Part shown: positions 1 to 12,440 of the stretch, piece by piece
How positions within the stretch are numbered: the first letter of the stretch is position 1
Layout: the number at the start of each line of letters is the position of its first letter
From: Anastrepha obliqua
Lineage: Eukaryota > Arthropoda > Insecta > Diptera > Tephritidae
Assembly (NCBI RefSeq): GCF_027943255.1
Contig: NC_072895.1
Coordinates: 85,934,001 to 85,998,000 of the forward strand
Length of the DNA stretch: 64,000 bases
Reading direction: 5' to 3'
Made by a program: the position numbers and the translations under genes
The notes under the pieces: model-generated
Told to the model about the DNA's origin: nothing
What the model saw: the letters and a program-made list of their open reading frames with translations, nothing else
Database searches by the model: none

Positions 1-302
1 AATCTTCCTCCGAGGGACATTGCAGGAAACTGCTGAGCTGATTAGCTAACTTTCCTTCAAAATAAAAGGAATGGGATTTACTCAACTATCTGTGATCTAC
101 TCTTAGAAAGGTGATACTCGAGTTAACTCAGCGAGCATTAGGCAAGTACCAGCACACGGTTGGAAGGTCGCGAGACTATTTTTGTCATACGTGGATCGGA
201 GGTGCTTGAGGGTAGTTCTAAGGAGAACAAAGCCGCGTCTCTCGAATATGGTGGATGATATGGGGTGATACCTGGTACTACTTCATGTATCTTTTGCAGC
301 AG

Positions 303-1320
303 CTGTCTGAAGTATGAGTCTCAGCACCTTTTCCTCAGCTGACCTGCTATTGTCGGTTTTAAACTTAAGCATCTTGGATCCGCTGGTACGCCTGTGGGGA
401 GATAACAAGTTTAGATATTATCCACCTGCTTAATCTCATTCGCCGTAAGAAGCGGGTGAATCCAATCGTTAATTTTCTATTTTTTTAAATACTTAGGGGT
501 ATTAACTATGAAATTGCAAAAGTTGTATAAAACCTGTGTTGTGATTGTTTATTTTTATTTGACTCCTCGAATCTCGACTGTATTGAATTTGGGATGCTGA
601 CGATTTATCCTTCCATATACTTAATATAAAAATATAAAAACCTTGAATCATTACTAAAAATTTTTGTATATATTTTTCTTTTCAGGTGAGTCCTATTATT
701 TGTCAATTATACTATACACTCGCGTATGTAATATTTCGAGTAAAGGTAAGCAAAGTGTGAAAAAGTGATTAATTTAGAAAAAAAAATTGAGATTAGGTTT
801 ACGTATATACAATAACTAAATAAGTAGTCGAATAAGCATTTGCTCACGCAAATGAATGATTTATTTCAAAGAAAAAGAAAATAACTGGTTCTTAAAAGCA
901 TTGACTGTAGCTACTATATGAATATTATTTGGAAAAAACTCCGCCTGTTTCGTGGTTATCCACAAATCGCCTCATTTTATTGTGGCAACTTTATAAGAAA
1001 GTTTGGCCACGAGTCAAATTAACGTGCAGAGTGGCGAAATCCTTCTGGTCACACAAAACCTTAATATCGATAGTAGTGGATGCCCTAAGCGAAGATTGTC
1101 TCTGTAATGAGTGAGTATCCAAAGGAGCTCAAATAACTTTACTTCACGTCATTTATGCGGCAAGTATTTGGAAGATGTGTAAGCGGTATCATCTCAGCAC
1201 CTGCTTCTCAGCTATCCTGCTCTCAAGAACCTAAGATTCAGAGATCTGGGTGCTTAGTTTTCACTACGCTCGATTATTAGCCGCCGAATGAAGTGAATCC
1301 TTAGTGAGCTCTTCTCTTTT
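303..1320. repeat. Diverged pair of related segments (about 303-470 and 1163-1320)
   Basis: Two stretches roughly 870 bp apart share a TCTCAGCACC core followed by CAGCT..CCTGCT and end in similar GAATGAAGTGAATCC / GCGGGTGAATCC text. They look like two old copies of one dispersed sequence, possibly ends of a retroelement. No open reading frame or terminal signature was found between them, so the family is not assigned. The rest of 1-1560 is ordinary noncoding DNA. Confidence 0.3.
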
Positions 1321-1559
1321 AGATCATTCATTTTAGCTCGTTAACTTAACTAACAAAATAAGTATCGCTCGGCCACAGATATAAGTTCAAAATAATTATA
1401 ATCGGAAAGCAGAGTATCCGGTGAAACTTTTCAAACTGTCTGCTTACTAATGTAGGCGGCGACGCTTTTTAAAAAGGTATATTTTATCCTAAAAACTAAA
1501 AAATTGTAAATATTATTGTAAAAAGAGGCGACGGTTTTTCACTTTGAAAAACTTCTAAC

Positions 1560-2770
1560 CAACATTTCCACATTGGCAAATTCCGAAATTATTAAATATT
1601 TGTTAAAGTTATTAAATTTTTGTTGAATTTATTAAACTTTTGTTCCAATTTTCAAACTTTTGTTGAAGTTATAAAATATTTGTTAAAACTAATATAAATA
1701 TTAAATTATTTTACTTAAAAAATTGGAATTTTTATTATAATAAAATAAAAATATAATAAAATAAATAAATTTTTTTTATTAAATTTTTCAAAATTTTTTT
1801 TTCAAAACTATTCAATTTTTGTTAAAATTATCAAATTTTTTTGAATTTTCTTTCAAAATTATTAAATTTTTTTCAAAATTATTATTTGTTTTTGATCAAT
1901 AGGTTTTTTATAATATTACTACATTTTTTCCACAATTATTACTTCATTTTTTTATTATTACCTTTTATCAATTATATTTTTTTTAATTATTAAATTTTGA
2001 AGATTCTTTCTAAAATTAATGCTTCTGAATTTTTTTTTGAAATTATTAAATTTTTATTCAAATTTTTAAATTATAATATTGGTAAATTTTCCTCAAAATA
2101 TTAAGTTTTGTTAAAATTATTGCATTGTTTTGAATTATTGACATTAAATTAATAAGTTTTTTTAATTATCAAATTTTTTCCAAATTATTTTTTCCAAAAA
2201 TTGTTTCCGAAATTATTAAATTTTGTTAAAAATATCAAATTTTGTTTTCGAAATTATTAAAATTTTTTAGAATTATTGCATATTTTTTAATTATTAAATT
2301 TTTAATTTTTTTGTCTAAGTTATTAATTTTTTTTTCAAAGCTATAATTTTTCAAATTAATTACTTTTTTCAAAATTATTAATTTGTTTTTTTTTTTTTTT
2401 TCAAAACTAGTTTTTCAAATTAATTACTTCTTTTCAAAATTATTAAATTCTTTTTAATTATTAAATTTTTTTAATTATTGAATTTTCGTTAAAATTATTA
2501 ACCTTTTCATAAATATAAAATTTTTGTCATAATTATTAATTTTTTTTTTTCAAAATTACTAAATTTGTTTAAATGTGTTAGTTTCTAATAAATAAATAAA
2601 TTTTGGCAATTTTTTTTATATATTAATTTTTTTTTTTAAATGATTGAACTTTTTTCACAATTATACAGTTTTTATGTAATTATTAATTTGTTTCCGAAAT
2701 TAGTAAACAAATTTAAATGAGAATTTTTTTATTTTTATTTTATTAAATTATTAATTATTATTATTTTGAA
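1560..2770. repeat. AT-only degenerate array built on an ATTATTAAATTTTTGTT-like unit
   Basis: About 1.2 kb is almost free of G and C. It consists of irregular variants of AAATTATTAAATTTTTGTT (unit about 17-25 bp) with runs of T. The strand shown is T-rich throughout. The same unit reappears at about 4480-5040 inside the neighbouring inverted-repeat element, which suggests a shared origin or the same expansion process. Confidence 0.6.
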
Positions 2771-3908
2771 GTTTTGTGAACTCCTTTGGTCAGAATATGT
2801 CTTTTAGATGTAAGGCGACTGTCCAAAAATATGCCACATTATTTTTGGAAGGAATGGCGATATTACGTAATGTTACAACGGGGCATTTTTTTGTCTAAAG
2901 TGTAATAGTCCCTTGTTTGTATTAGCTGCTGATTTGCCTAATTGCACCAGGCAAATGATTTCGAATTTTTAAGATATCTGATAATCACTATTCTGACGCA
3001 CCATAGAGGGTATGTTGAAAGTTGCTCTTCATGTATCGTTCATGCCCATGGGAGTCTAAAAAGTTGCAGGGATTTAATTTGTCATTAACAAAATTTGAGT
3101 TACTGCTGCAAAGCTATACAAAAATTTTATATAAGTAAACTTGTGTGTGTGTATGTACAACATCAACTGCCTTCTTGTCTAGTATTGGTCGATACAAAAG
3201 GAAAGCCAATATAAATGCTTAGTGACGGTAAATAGAGCTGGAGTTTATATTCCCCAGTACATTGGGAAAATTTATCATATTTTATTTAATAAATAATTTC
3301 ATGCTGCGTAAAAAGTTTACAAAATCGCATATTTTCCACCTAAAAATACATACAAATGTGTACATAATCAAATCATACAAATGTATGAATGTATTATGAA
3401 ATACATATTTACATTCCATCCTACCATTTGCCATTTATTTTTGCGCATAACTCAATTTACCTCACGCGCACATTTGCAGGATGTGAGCCGGGCGATAAAC
3501 TTACATATGTACGTATGATTACAAACAGCCATACATATGTACATGCTCGACTTCAGCTTCCTGCCTGCTCCATCCTAATATGCGAAATGTATTGAAAGCT
3601 TTTATTTTTATGATTTTTGGTTTCTTTGTTTTTTTCTGTTTTTGTTTTTGCTTTGGCAATACTCTTTCATCACGTACTTTCTCAATTTACTTAAGAGTTA
3701 TTGAAGTAACTGCGAAATCGGTTAGCATACAAACATATCGAACTGTGCTCCTTTCGCAATACACCATCTTTTACCACCTTTTTGTGGCTCAATCGACTAG
3801 CTCTGCCAAACGGATGTCTAATAAATGACGACCGTCACACGGACTCTTTCAGCCAAAAGCTATGTATCCGCTTGTCCTGCACACATGTGTATGTATATAT
3901 AAGTACAT
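2771..3908. other. Noncoding spacer
   Basis: No gene, repeat boundary or regulatory site could be supported. Short reading frames here are AT-driven chance frames. A few TATG/CATA tetranucleotide runs are present near 3370-3550. Confidence 0.5.
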
Positions 3909-5465
3909 TAGGGTGCCTCATCAAACAAAAGGTGCGGTTTTTCCAACGAAATTATAAAATTTATTATATTTTAAGACTTTTGCGAAAATACTTTGAGAAA
4001 ATATCAAGATTTACGTGAGCTGGACCAATGGAAAATACCTTCGAAAAATTTGTTTCCTTTTGTTTTCTATAAATGAAATTAGTTTTTAAAAGTAGTTTTT
4101 TACAAAAAATTACCTCAAATTATGAAAGAGTCTACATATCTGCATATAGTTTTGGAAAAATTTTATCAACGGAATAGGTTCAGAATAATATTAAAATTTG
4201 CATAGATTAACCGATGGAAAATACCTCCGAAAAATTAGTTTCTTATAAATGAAATTAGTTTTTAAAAATGGGTTTTACAAAAATAAAGCAAATATTAAAA
4301 AAAGTTGTTTACAAAAACTTACCTTAGATTATAAAAGAGTCTGCATATATTTTACGTAAATTGAATGTCGATGGAAAATACCTCCAAAAATTTTATGAAA
4401 TAAAATTGTGTTTAAAAATATATTATTTACAAAATTCACTTCAAATAATAGAAGGGCCTGCATATGAATTAGTGAATTTTTCTCAAAATTATTAATTTTC
4501 TTTTAATTGTTTTGAAAAAAAAAATTGTTCCAGGCTTAATTCATTTTGTTAAAATTATAAAATTAATAATTAAATAATTTTTTTACCTAACAATTTTTTT
4601 TCCAAAGTTAGTAAATTTTTGTTCGAAACTTATTCATTAATAATAAACTGTAATTTTGCAAATTCATACTTTTTTTCGAAAGTATATATTTTTTTTTAAT
4701 TATTAATTTTTTGATAAAATTAGGAAATTTTTTAAATTATAAAACTTTCAAATTTTTCTCAAAATTATTAATTTTTTTTTAATTTTTAAATATTTCTCAA
4801 AGTTAATAAATCTATTAAAATTATAAAAGTTTTTTTTTAATTATTAATTTGTTTTTCAAAATTATTAAATCTCTTTTATTTATAATTTTTTTTAAATATT
4901 TCTCAAAATTAATAGATTTTTTTTCAAAACTGTTAAATCTCTTTTATTTATAAATTTTTTAAATATTTCTCAACATTAATGTGTCTTGAAAATTATTAAA
5001 TTTAAAATTTTTGTATTTCAAAAGTATTAAATTTTATTATTGAAATAAACGAAATGGAGTTTTATTAATAATTGCAATAAAATATGGGATGTGAATTGGT
5101 TAATTTTAGAAGAATTGAAGTGAGTGAGAAAACTACCTTTCCAGTGTTGCCTCAGAAGTCTCAACTGTTAAAGATTTGGCTGAGTTATTGGAGTTTTTCT
5201 ACACCTATGTATCTTCTCTAGTCAAAAAAAAATCAAAAATAACATCACAAATCTCATTATTTTCCTTTGACAATGTTTTTTTATTTTAATATTTTTTTTT
5301 TTGTTTTTATTTTTTTTTTTTGTTTTTATTTTTTTTTTTTTTCTATGCAGTCCTTTTAAGCTTAAATGTCATATTTTCCGAAATATTTTAGCAGAAAATT
5401 AAAATATAATAAATTTAATTTTTCCGATGGGAAGTTTTCGATTTATGGAGAGTGATGCACCCTAA
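3909..5465. mobile_element. Non-autonomous inverted-repeat element with TTAGGGTGC ends
   Basis: The left end reads TTAGGGTGCCTCA and the right end reads TGATGCACCCTAA, so the outer 12-13 bases are inverted copies with one or two differences. The body carries no transposase-like frame. It contains three copies of a longer tandem unit (4025-4470), an AT-only array (4480-5045) and a T-run array (5275-5345). Both flanks are TATG/CATA tetranucleotide runs. The target duplication is ambiguous, so the superfamily is not assigned. Another end of the same type (GCACCCTAAT) occurs alone at 52641-52650. Confidence 0.55.
4025..4470 (+). repeat. Three tandem copies of a GATGGAAAATACCTCC unit
   Basis: Units begin near 4025, 4211 and 4368 (spacing about 186 and 157 bp). 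Each starts with CGATGGAAAATACCTCCGAA or a close variant, then TTTCTTATAAATGAAATTAG, and ends near AAAGAGTCTGCATAT. The copies are diverged. They lie in the left half of the inverted-repeat element. Confidence 0.6.
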
Positions 5466-8400
5466 TATACATACATACATGCATACGTAAACAAACGTTT
5501 GTATAAAGGATGTATGTGTAAGGACCAACGTAAAATGAAGTGAAGCTATAAAATGTGTAAAGTAATAAAAAAAATTTCTCATGGAGCTTACCATTAAAGT
5601 CAACACTCGTCAATTTAGGACAATTTATATGAATCAGGAAGATGGAGATTCCATAAGATAGTAAATGAATGAATCGGGTTGATAAACTTGGTAAATAAGG
5701 ATATCTGCGGGATGGTGAGGAAATGGTGGAACATATAGCGTACATTCTTACTTAAAGGTATAAATGCGGAAAGGTTGCAACAATTTTCTTGGAATGATTT
5801 TAAAGGGTCATAGAAAAAGGACATTTGTACGTATGTAGGCGCATTATTAGTAGTTCCATGTTTATATAATCGTGTGTGCAAATGTATGTAGATAGATGCG
5901 TATGTATAATTCTGTGGTTTCTCAAGCGGCCAAACAAGTGGAAATATTAACACTTTACCTACACAGCTGATTTTTGACTTCCGTAGGTCAATAGAACCCT
6001 TTGAAGAATAGAGAGGCTGAGAAATTATGTAACTACGTAAATATGTATGTATGTAAGGGCATGACAGCTTCGATGTCTGAGTTGCTGGATAAATTATGTA
6101 CGCCTTAATCAAGGCTTTAACAAAAGTAGTGAGAATAAGGATTACGTAGAAGTTGATGTTGAGCTGAAACTTTGCTTTGCAAATATTTTTCTGCAATTTT
6201 TCTCTAAATTTTCCTGGGCTCTTGGAATAGAAAAAAACTGAGTAGAGTAATGGTAAGGAGAATGAAGTTGAAGTGCCGCGAAGCTGTAACAATATAATTT
6301 TCTACTTAAAGAACGTCGATAAAAGTCATTTTGTTGTCACAAATTCTTAAAAGAAGGCAAGAAAATAAAATAGTGAAAACGAATGAGAAAACGTGGACTC
6401 TTCTTGCCACTAAAAAGATAGTTTTTTTTTAGTTAAACTGCATAACTTTATTGGTGACTCTGTGCTGCGGCAGACTTCAAAGGTTAGTTCCAGTGCTAAG
6501 CAGCTCAGCTCTGCAGAAACCATAGATTTGGATGTCACTCCCTATAAGTTGAGGCAGCCTTGATATTCTTCAATAGTTAGCACATTCACTATCGCATTTA
6601 TAGCTCCTTTAACCTCATGCGCGCCTCCACGGTGATGAGTTCCTTGAGCCACGACTTTATTTTGAAGGAATAAAAAAGTGCCAGGTTTCGATATTGGTGG
6701 CTGTATGTTGGTGTTGGGACCCCTTAGGAATGCCTTTTTCGGCAAGAATGGTAGCATAAAACTTCCAAGCCACTATCTCAGAAACATTGCCACGTTGAAT
6801 GATGTCGCAGATATCGTTAAAAATCTGGTTGATTTGAATGTCCGGCCTCTTAATGAGGAAGATGCCTCTCCCCGGCTGGTTGCTGTTCTCGTGAGAACAA
6901 AGGCTGACATTACAGCCTACGATGTTTTTAATGAATACTTAATTTTTTGTTTCAGTTTTTCCTCGTCTACTTTTGTAGCGATATTCCTGATAAAAAATAT
7001 CAAGGATAACAGCTTCGACAGTTTCTGCAAGAAACTCTCGAAATGCTTTGCCTTACTCTGCATTCAACTTTTTCTACTTTATGCAGTTTGTTTACAACAA
7101 CAACAAAAGCCCCAAATTTTTGTCCCAACTGCTCGTGTATGCATGTATTGTATGTATATTTAGTGAAATAGCTTCTAACGGAAAATTCAAAGCGAACAAA
7201 ATAAAAATCTTAAATTTTCCTAGTAGTCAAAATGAAAAGATTTTCCATTACCAAGACCGCCCGCTTACCCTGGCTGCTGAGCTTTGCAAATAATTGCCTA
7301 GATAAACATACTTTAAATGATAAGAATTAGTAAAAATACATAGCCCAATGAATTGGCTATAGCCACACAAGTTCGATTAACGTCAATTAAAATGCCAGGC
7401 GCAATTGAAATTAAAATAAAACCCGAAATTCAAAAATAAAAAAAAAATTATTATTTACAAAAATTAATTTTTCTCCTGTGTTTGTTGTTATTTAATTGCG
7501 CGTGATCTTCGTATGTGGTACAACGAAACAATGCGAAAATTTCAACTAGCCTGCCGAGAGCTGAAGTGAATGAAATAATTCCAATACAGTAAATGGCAAC
7601 AATAACAACACCAACAACAAGGCGACATTATTGGGAAAACGCAAGAAATTCTCACAAAAACAAAATCCAAATCCCAAAAACCTCAATCAGCAATGGTGGT
7701 AGTGGCTTCAACTAGACGGGGAAGAACAAGCATGTAAGGTATGAAGAACGCACATTGCCAATGCCAGATGCAAACAACAACAAGAGACTGGCGCGAGACA
7801 GCCGGCGAACCATTTAGAGACGTCATCGTCAGAATTTTTGCGGTTTTTGTTGTCTGGGAAAAATAGGGAAGCATTAAGAGCAAAAAAACAGATATACCTA
7901 CATTTGTATGTAGGTATGTGTATATGTGTGTACATATGTAAGATAGAATGAAAAATCTTTCGTTCGATCGCAATCAACTTGAACCAAAATTTTGCACATG
8001 AATTGCGCGGAAAGTAAATAAAAAGAAACATTTTTTTAAGCAATACGAATAAAATATCAACAAGAGAAGTGATGAATGCGTTTTTTTTTTATTTTTTTCG
8101 TTTGAATATTTGTGGAGCAAATTGTGCATGCAGTGTAATAAATCTTAAATTGAGCGGATTTCCTTTGAATATTTTTGGTTTTTATTTCTTCCTCTGCATC
8201 CTGTGCGGTCGCCGTATGCGAGAAAGCTTGCGCGCGACTATTATTCCTGTGGATCTAGATTCGAGGCGTGGTTTTCCGTGAAAAATGATTATAATTTTAT
8301 TATTATAAATTAAATCATCACGATTTTTGTTCGACTAAAAATGGCTTTATTTTTAAAAATTACATTTTTCAAAATTTTATTTATTCTGTAAGAAATTTTG

Positions 8401-8469
8401 AATAACAGCAATCAAAACTTACTATTCAAAATCATAACAACAATAAAAATAACAAACATAATAGCAGAA
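5466..8469. other. Noncoding DNA with one unexplained coding-like segment (6542-6940)
   Basis: Most of this stretch is noncoding with CATA and AAC-type microsatellites. The segment 6542-6940 is less AT-rich than its surroundings and is open for a long way on both strands. On the + strand it reads through motifs such as PSHYLRNIATLNDVADIVKN. On the - strand it reads THHRGGAHEVKGAINAIVNV and ends in a stop near 6542. I do not recognise either reading. It may be a fragment of a mobile element or a decayed host gene. A 225-codon open frame on the - strand at 5615-6292 has no family signature and looks like chance. Confidence 0.4.
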
Positions 8470-9590
8470 TATTAGTTTTGTATACAGCACTCCCATCAGT
8501 AATGGCTGAAATTTTGAAAGGTGCACTGTCTACACTCAGTAGTTGGGCTGCCAGTTGCGGTCTCAGAGTCAACTCTGACAAAACGGAGCTGATGCTATTC
8601 ACCAGGAAATACAAGCCTACTCCAAGCTTCCAAGACTAAACAACCAGTATCTTACACTCTCATCGGAAGTCAAGTATCTTTGTGTAATACTTGACCCCAA
8701 GCCCCACTGGAAACTGCACATAAAGAATCGAGTTAAGAAGGCCAGTATAGTCTTCTACGCCTCTATGTTGGACAAAAAATTGTGTCTCAAGCCATGTGTC
8801 GTACTTTGGATGTACAACTTAGTGGTTCTGCCAATTTTGACATATGGTTGTCTAATTTGGTGGGTAACTCTTCAGAAGGGCTACAACACCACTAAACTAG
8901 AGAGAGTGCAGTGCATCACTGGTGTTTGTAGAACATGTCCCACTGCTGCCCTCAACGTCATTCTGCACTTACTTCCCGTGCTTCTCTGTACTTCGCACTG
9001 ATCTCTCCATCCGCAAACTGGGTTTTGAGGGTTGTGATAGGGCTGTCTTTCCGAGCAGGCAAGATTGGAAAGAGGGGAGAGACGGCATGGATATAGGTAT
9101 CTCTGTTTTCACTGACAGATCCAAGATGGAATCTGGAGTGGGACCCGTGGAGTGGGTTTTTTCTAAGTCATCCAAAATTTCGGTCTCCTTTAAACTGCCG
9201 AAAACGCGCAGCGTTTTTGAAGCAGAGGTCTTCGCGATCCTGCAAGCATGCAAAATGCTTAGAGACCGCTGTTGGGAGGGAAACCACCCTATGGCAGAAG
9301 CTGTGGAGATCCTGTAGAGAAAGAGACTGTTGAGCACTTTCTCTGCAAATGTCCGGCTCTGGTGGCTAGGCGCTTGAGATTCCTTAGCGTGCATTTTGCG
9401 GATGGCTTAAAGAAATTCTCCAGCCAAGATCCCTTTTCCCTCCTCCACTACATCAACAGCACTGGATGGCTGTAGACGGTTTTCTCTTCCCTAAATTTTG
9501 CAGGTAGTGGTCCACATTATGGTATCAAAACGGCACGTAAGTGCTACTTGTAGTGTACCCGGCATACTCTTGCCATCTAACCTACCTATC
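8470..9590 (+). pseudogene. Decayed non-LTR retrotransposon: RT 3' part, RNase H and C-terminal Cys/His motif
   Basis: The + strand reads, with frameshifts and stops, through the later part of a reverse transcriptase (SWAASCGLRVNSDKTELMLF, the segment just after the FADD motif in such enzymes). It continues with a thumb-like region ending in PILTYGCLIWW and ERVQCITGVCRT. A type-I RNase H start follows near 9095 (VFTDRSKMESGVGP, then FEAEVFAILQACKMLR). The fragment ends with ETVEHFLCKCPAL and INSTGWL before a stop at 9475. This order (RT, RNase H, Cys/His tail) is typical of R1/LOA/I-type elements; the exact clade is not certain. The part between RNase H and the tail is shortened by a deletion. 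The element is 5'-truncated at about 8470, as usual after target-primed insertion. It cannot encode a working protein. Confidence 0.8.
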
Positions 9591-10186
9591 TACAGCACTA
9601 AATAGTCATTTTGCAACTGGTACAGTTCTAGTCACTTTCGAACTAGTGTAAGCTTATTCATCCAATATCAGCTCACGAGCTAGAGTTTCTGCTGAGTAGA
9701 GTAAGTAGTTAGTCTTTCACTGCAGGGTATATGTGCGTCCCATTGCAGATGTTTATGAATTTGAGTTATTACATAATTTCATTTTCATACAGAAATGAAT
9801 TTACTGTTTTTTCATATTTTTTTCACAATCTTCTTGTTAGAACTAAGTATTTAAAAAACAACAAGATTAGTTAACAAGCCCCTGAAAATAAATGCCCCAT
9901 TCGGCAACTTAGCCTCGTTTTAGGTCGATAAATTTCATCTAACGTTTCTCCAATTTTGTGATGCCATCCAAGTAATACAATTTGTCGAGGTTCTCTTTAT
10001 TCTTGGTTTGCATCGCAGAGCGGTTGTAGCCTTTAAAAATATTTAATGAAATAAAATTCTTCAATTAAAAACGAGTATTGTACTATTGTGCTTTATAGAA
10101 TTCGCTGAGTTAAAAAAAACCGCGTAAAATTTTGGAAAATTCCTATACTTTCTAACTCATTTTTGTGTATGAAGTTTGATAGCAAA

Positions 10187-10560
10187 TTAAATTTTAGTAT
10201 ATGAAAGCGAAAGCTTGAAGTCGCTCCAAAATCGCGTTAATTTTTGACAATTTTTTTCGCATACGATACAGAAGACTATAACCTGCTCGGAAGAAAGATT
10301 GGAAGAAAATGGAAAGAATGGAAGAAAATAGTCGTCCTTTACGATATTTTCGGCACCAAAGAGTTGAGATTTAGACTCATCTGAAAAAAAATGTTTGTTT
10401 TCTATCAACTGCGGTCTTTCTTAATGCTGTTTAGCCCATTTCCGTTGGTGAGCTCATTCAAATTCATCCATTGCAAGCAATGATCTACTCTCAAAGAAGT
10501 TTTTCTTACGCCTCCTGAATCAATTTTCGTCTTCGTACACGTGATGCGTTTAAATTTCTT
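10187..10560 (-). pseudogene. Tc1-like transposase relic
   Basis: On the - strand a frame reads AHQRKWAKQH and then HFFSDESKSQLFG. This is the first catalytic-Asp block of Tc1-like transposases (usually FSDESKFNLFGSDG). Homology fades on both sides, with stops just before and after the block. No second or third catalytic residue was found and the terminal repeats could not be placed, so this is an old fragment. Confidence 0.6.
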
Positions 10561-11286
10561 AAATAAATTTTTAACTGCGAAGTGCCAAACCCTACTTTTT
10601 CACCCTTATTTATGTACAAATATTTCACTTGAAGCCGTTTCGGTAATTTTCTTAAGATTCAGCATAACTACCTTAACTTTTATTGCAATTGTGAATCACT
10701 TTCCATAAAGCGCAAGCATTGGATTATTTTAAAAAGCCAGTTATTTCATGTATTTATGATAAAAAATAGTCTAGCCGCTGCATCTCATGCCTGCTGTACT
10801 TTATATCACTTCAAAAGCGAGCTTACCACCTGTCTGTATTTTTATGTCTGCCAGTGCATCTTCATAGGAGAAATTCAATTTTCTTAAATTTATGTAGTGG
10901 AATTTTTGAAATTTTTTAATATGGTTTTTTAAAAAGAGAAGAAATTTATTTGTATAAAATCTACGCAATAATTTCAGTGAATAAACACTCCTTCGATCAC
11001 TCGAAATTAAGCCCAAATCGTAGACGTGAAAAAATCGTTTTGGCCATTTTGGCATGGAATGTAAACATATACAGTTTTAGTTTTATTTTGCTGTTGCAAA
11101 AATCATATTTTCTTTTTGTACCTAAATTTTTCCCTTCATCTAAACATTTTTTTGTTGTTGTTTTTTTTTTTTTCAAAGCATAAACTAATAACCAGATATC
11201 CTAGACCTAAATACCATCTGATTATTTTCCATCATGAATTATTTACTCACTGTTGTTTTTGTTTTTACTGCTCAATTTGTTTGATA

Positions 11287-12375
11287 CAGTCGGTCGAAAA
11301 AGTTTTGGCACAACGATATTTTTGTACAATATTCACAAGTTTTTTTGCTACATATTTTTCCGTTATTTTTGTATGAAAATATAGTTTTTATTACAATAAA
11401 AGAAGTATAAAAAGCGTACAAGCTTTGGCTGTGTTCAGGAAAGCAATTAAACGAGACCTTCAGAAAACAAAAAAATATTAAAAGTCAGCGGACACTTTCA
11501 GCAACTTCAAACTTGGTTTTGTTGCACTAAAACTTATGAGCTATCATACTGCATTACAGAAAAAAAAAATCTGTGTAAAAATTTCGAAGTTTTTTTTTTG
11601 AAAATTTGAAATTTTTTCTTTTTAACATTGCATAAAATTTTAACTTTAAAAAATGCTAAATTTAGGAAAAAATGGCATAAAAAGCGATATTGTAAAAAAA
11701 CGCATAGTACCAAAACATTTTTGACTCATTGTATGTATGTACTTCGTATTCACAATTTAAGTAGTTTTCATTTTTTACATGTTACTTTTCTAAAAAAAAT
11801 TAGGAAATTAACGAGAAAAATATCATAAAAATCTTTGCGAATATTGTAAAAAAAGCTCAGTACCAAAAAAGTTTTTGACGTACAAAAATGGCATACAAAA
11901 TAGCAGAAATCTTTGGGAATATTGTAAAAAACAACTCATAGTACCAAAGAATTTTTTACTTATAAAAATAGCAGAAATCTTTGCAAATATTGTAAAAAAA
12001 AACTCATAGTACCAACAAATTTTTGAATTACTGTATATATTTCTGAGTAGTTTTCAGTTTTTACATTTTACTTTCCCAAGAAAATTTACGAAAAAATGCC
12101 ATGAAAAACATTGCGAATATTGTAAAAAAATGCATTCGTGCTAAAACTGTTTTGACTCACTGTATGTACTTCGTATTCACAATTTATGTAACTTTCATTT
12201 TTTACATATTACTTTTGCAAAAAAAAAAAAAATTACAAAATAAACGAATATTCTAAAAAAAACTTATAGTACCAAAAATCACAATTTGAGTAGTTTTCAT
12301 ATTTAACATTTTACTTTTACATTGCGTATATTGTAAAAGAAATTCGTCAAGTGCCAAAACTTTTTTGACTCACTG
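11287..12375. mobile_element. Non-autonomous Tc1-like element with inverted ends and TA flanks
   Basis: The left end is TA|CAGTCGGTCGAAAAAGTT followed by TTGGCAC. The right end is GTGCCAAAACTTTTTTGACT followed by CACTG|TA. The outer ~27 bases are inverted copies with a few mismatches, and both sides carry the TA dinucleotide used as target by Tc1/mariner elements. The inverted similarity continues inward (TTTTGTACAATATTCACAAG against TTTTACAATATACGCAA). No transposase frame is present. The right two-thirds is filled by an array of repeats that resemble the right end. The Tc1-like relic about 0.7 kb to the left might be a related autonomous source, but that is unproven. Confidence 0.7.
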
Positions 12376-12440
12376 TATGTACCACGTATTTGCAATTTGC
12401 TTAATTTTCATTTTTTACATGTTGCTGTTTTTCTATATTT
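11684..12440 (+). repeat. Tandem array of Tc1-like end-type units (about seven copies)
   Basis: Each unit has the order: GCGAATATTGTAAAAAA, then AGTACCAAAA or AGTGCCAAAA, then TTTTTGACTCACTGTA, then TACTTCGTATTCACAATTT, then TTTTCATTTTTTACATGTTA. Units start near 11684, 11838, 11918, 11985, 12113, 12242 and 12327. Spacing varies between about 65 and 155 bp because some units lack the second half. The GTGCCAAAAC...GACTCACTGTA piece equals the right inverted terminus, so internal units copy the element's own end. Confidence 0.65.

Noticed and set aside
3909..3917. TTAGGG as telomeric repeat
   Set aside because: A single unit at an inverted terminus; no tandem TTAGGG, and flies lack this telomere repeat.
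5615..6292. 225-codon open frame on the - strand
   Set aside because: No family motif, composition typical of translated AT-rich spacer (many Tyr, Ile, His from CATA runs), no splice or promoter context. Probably chance, though long.
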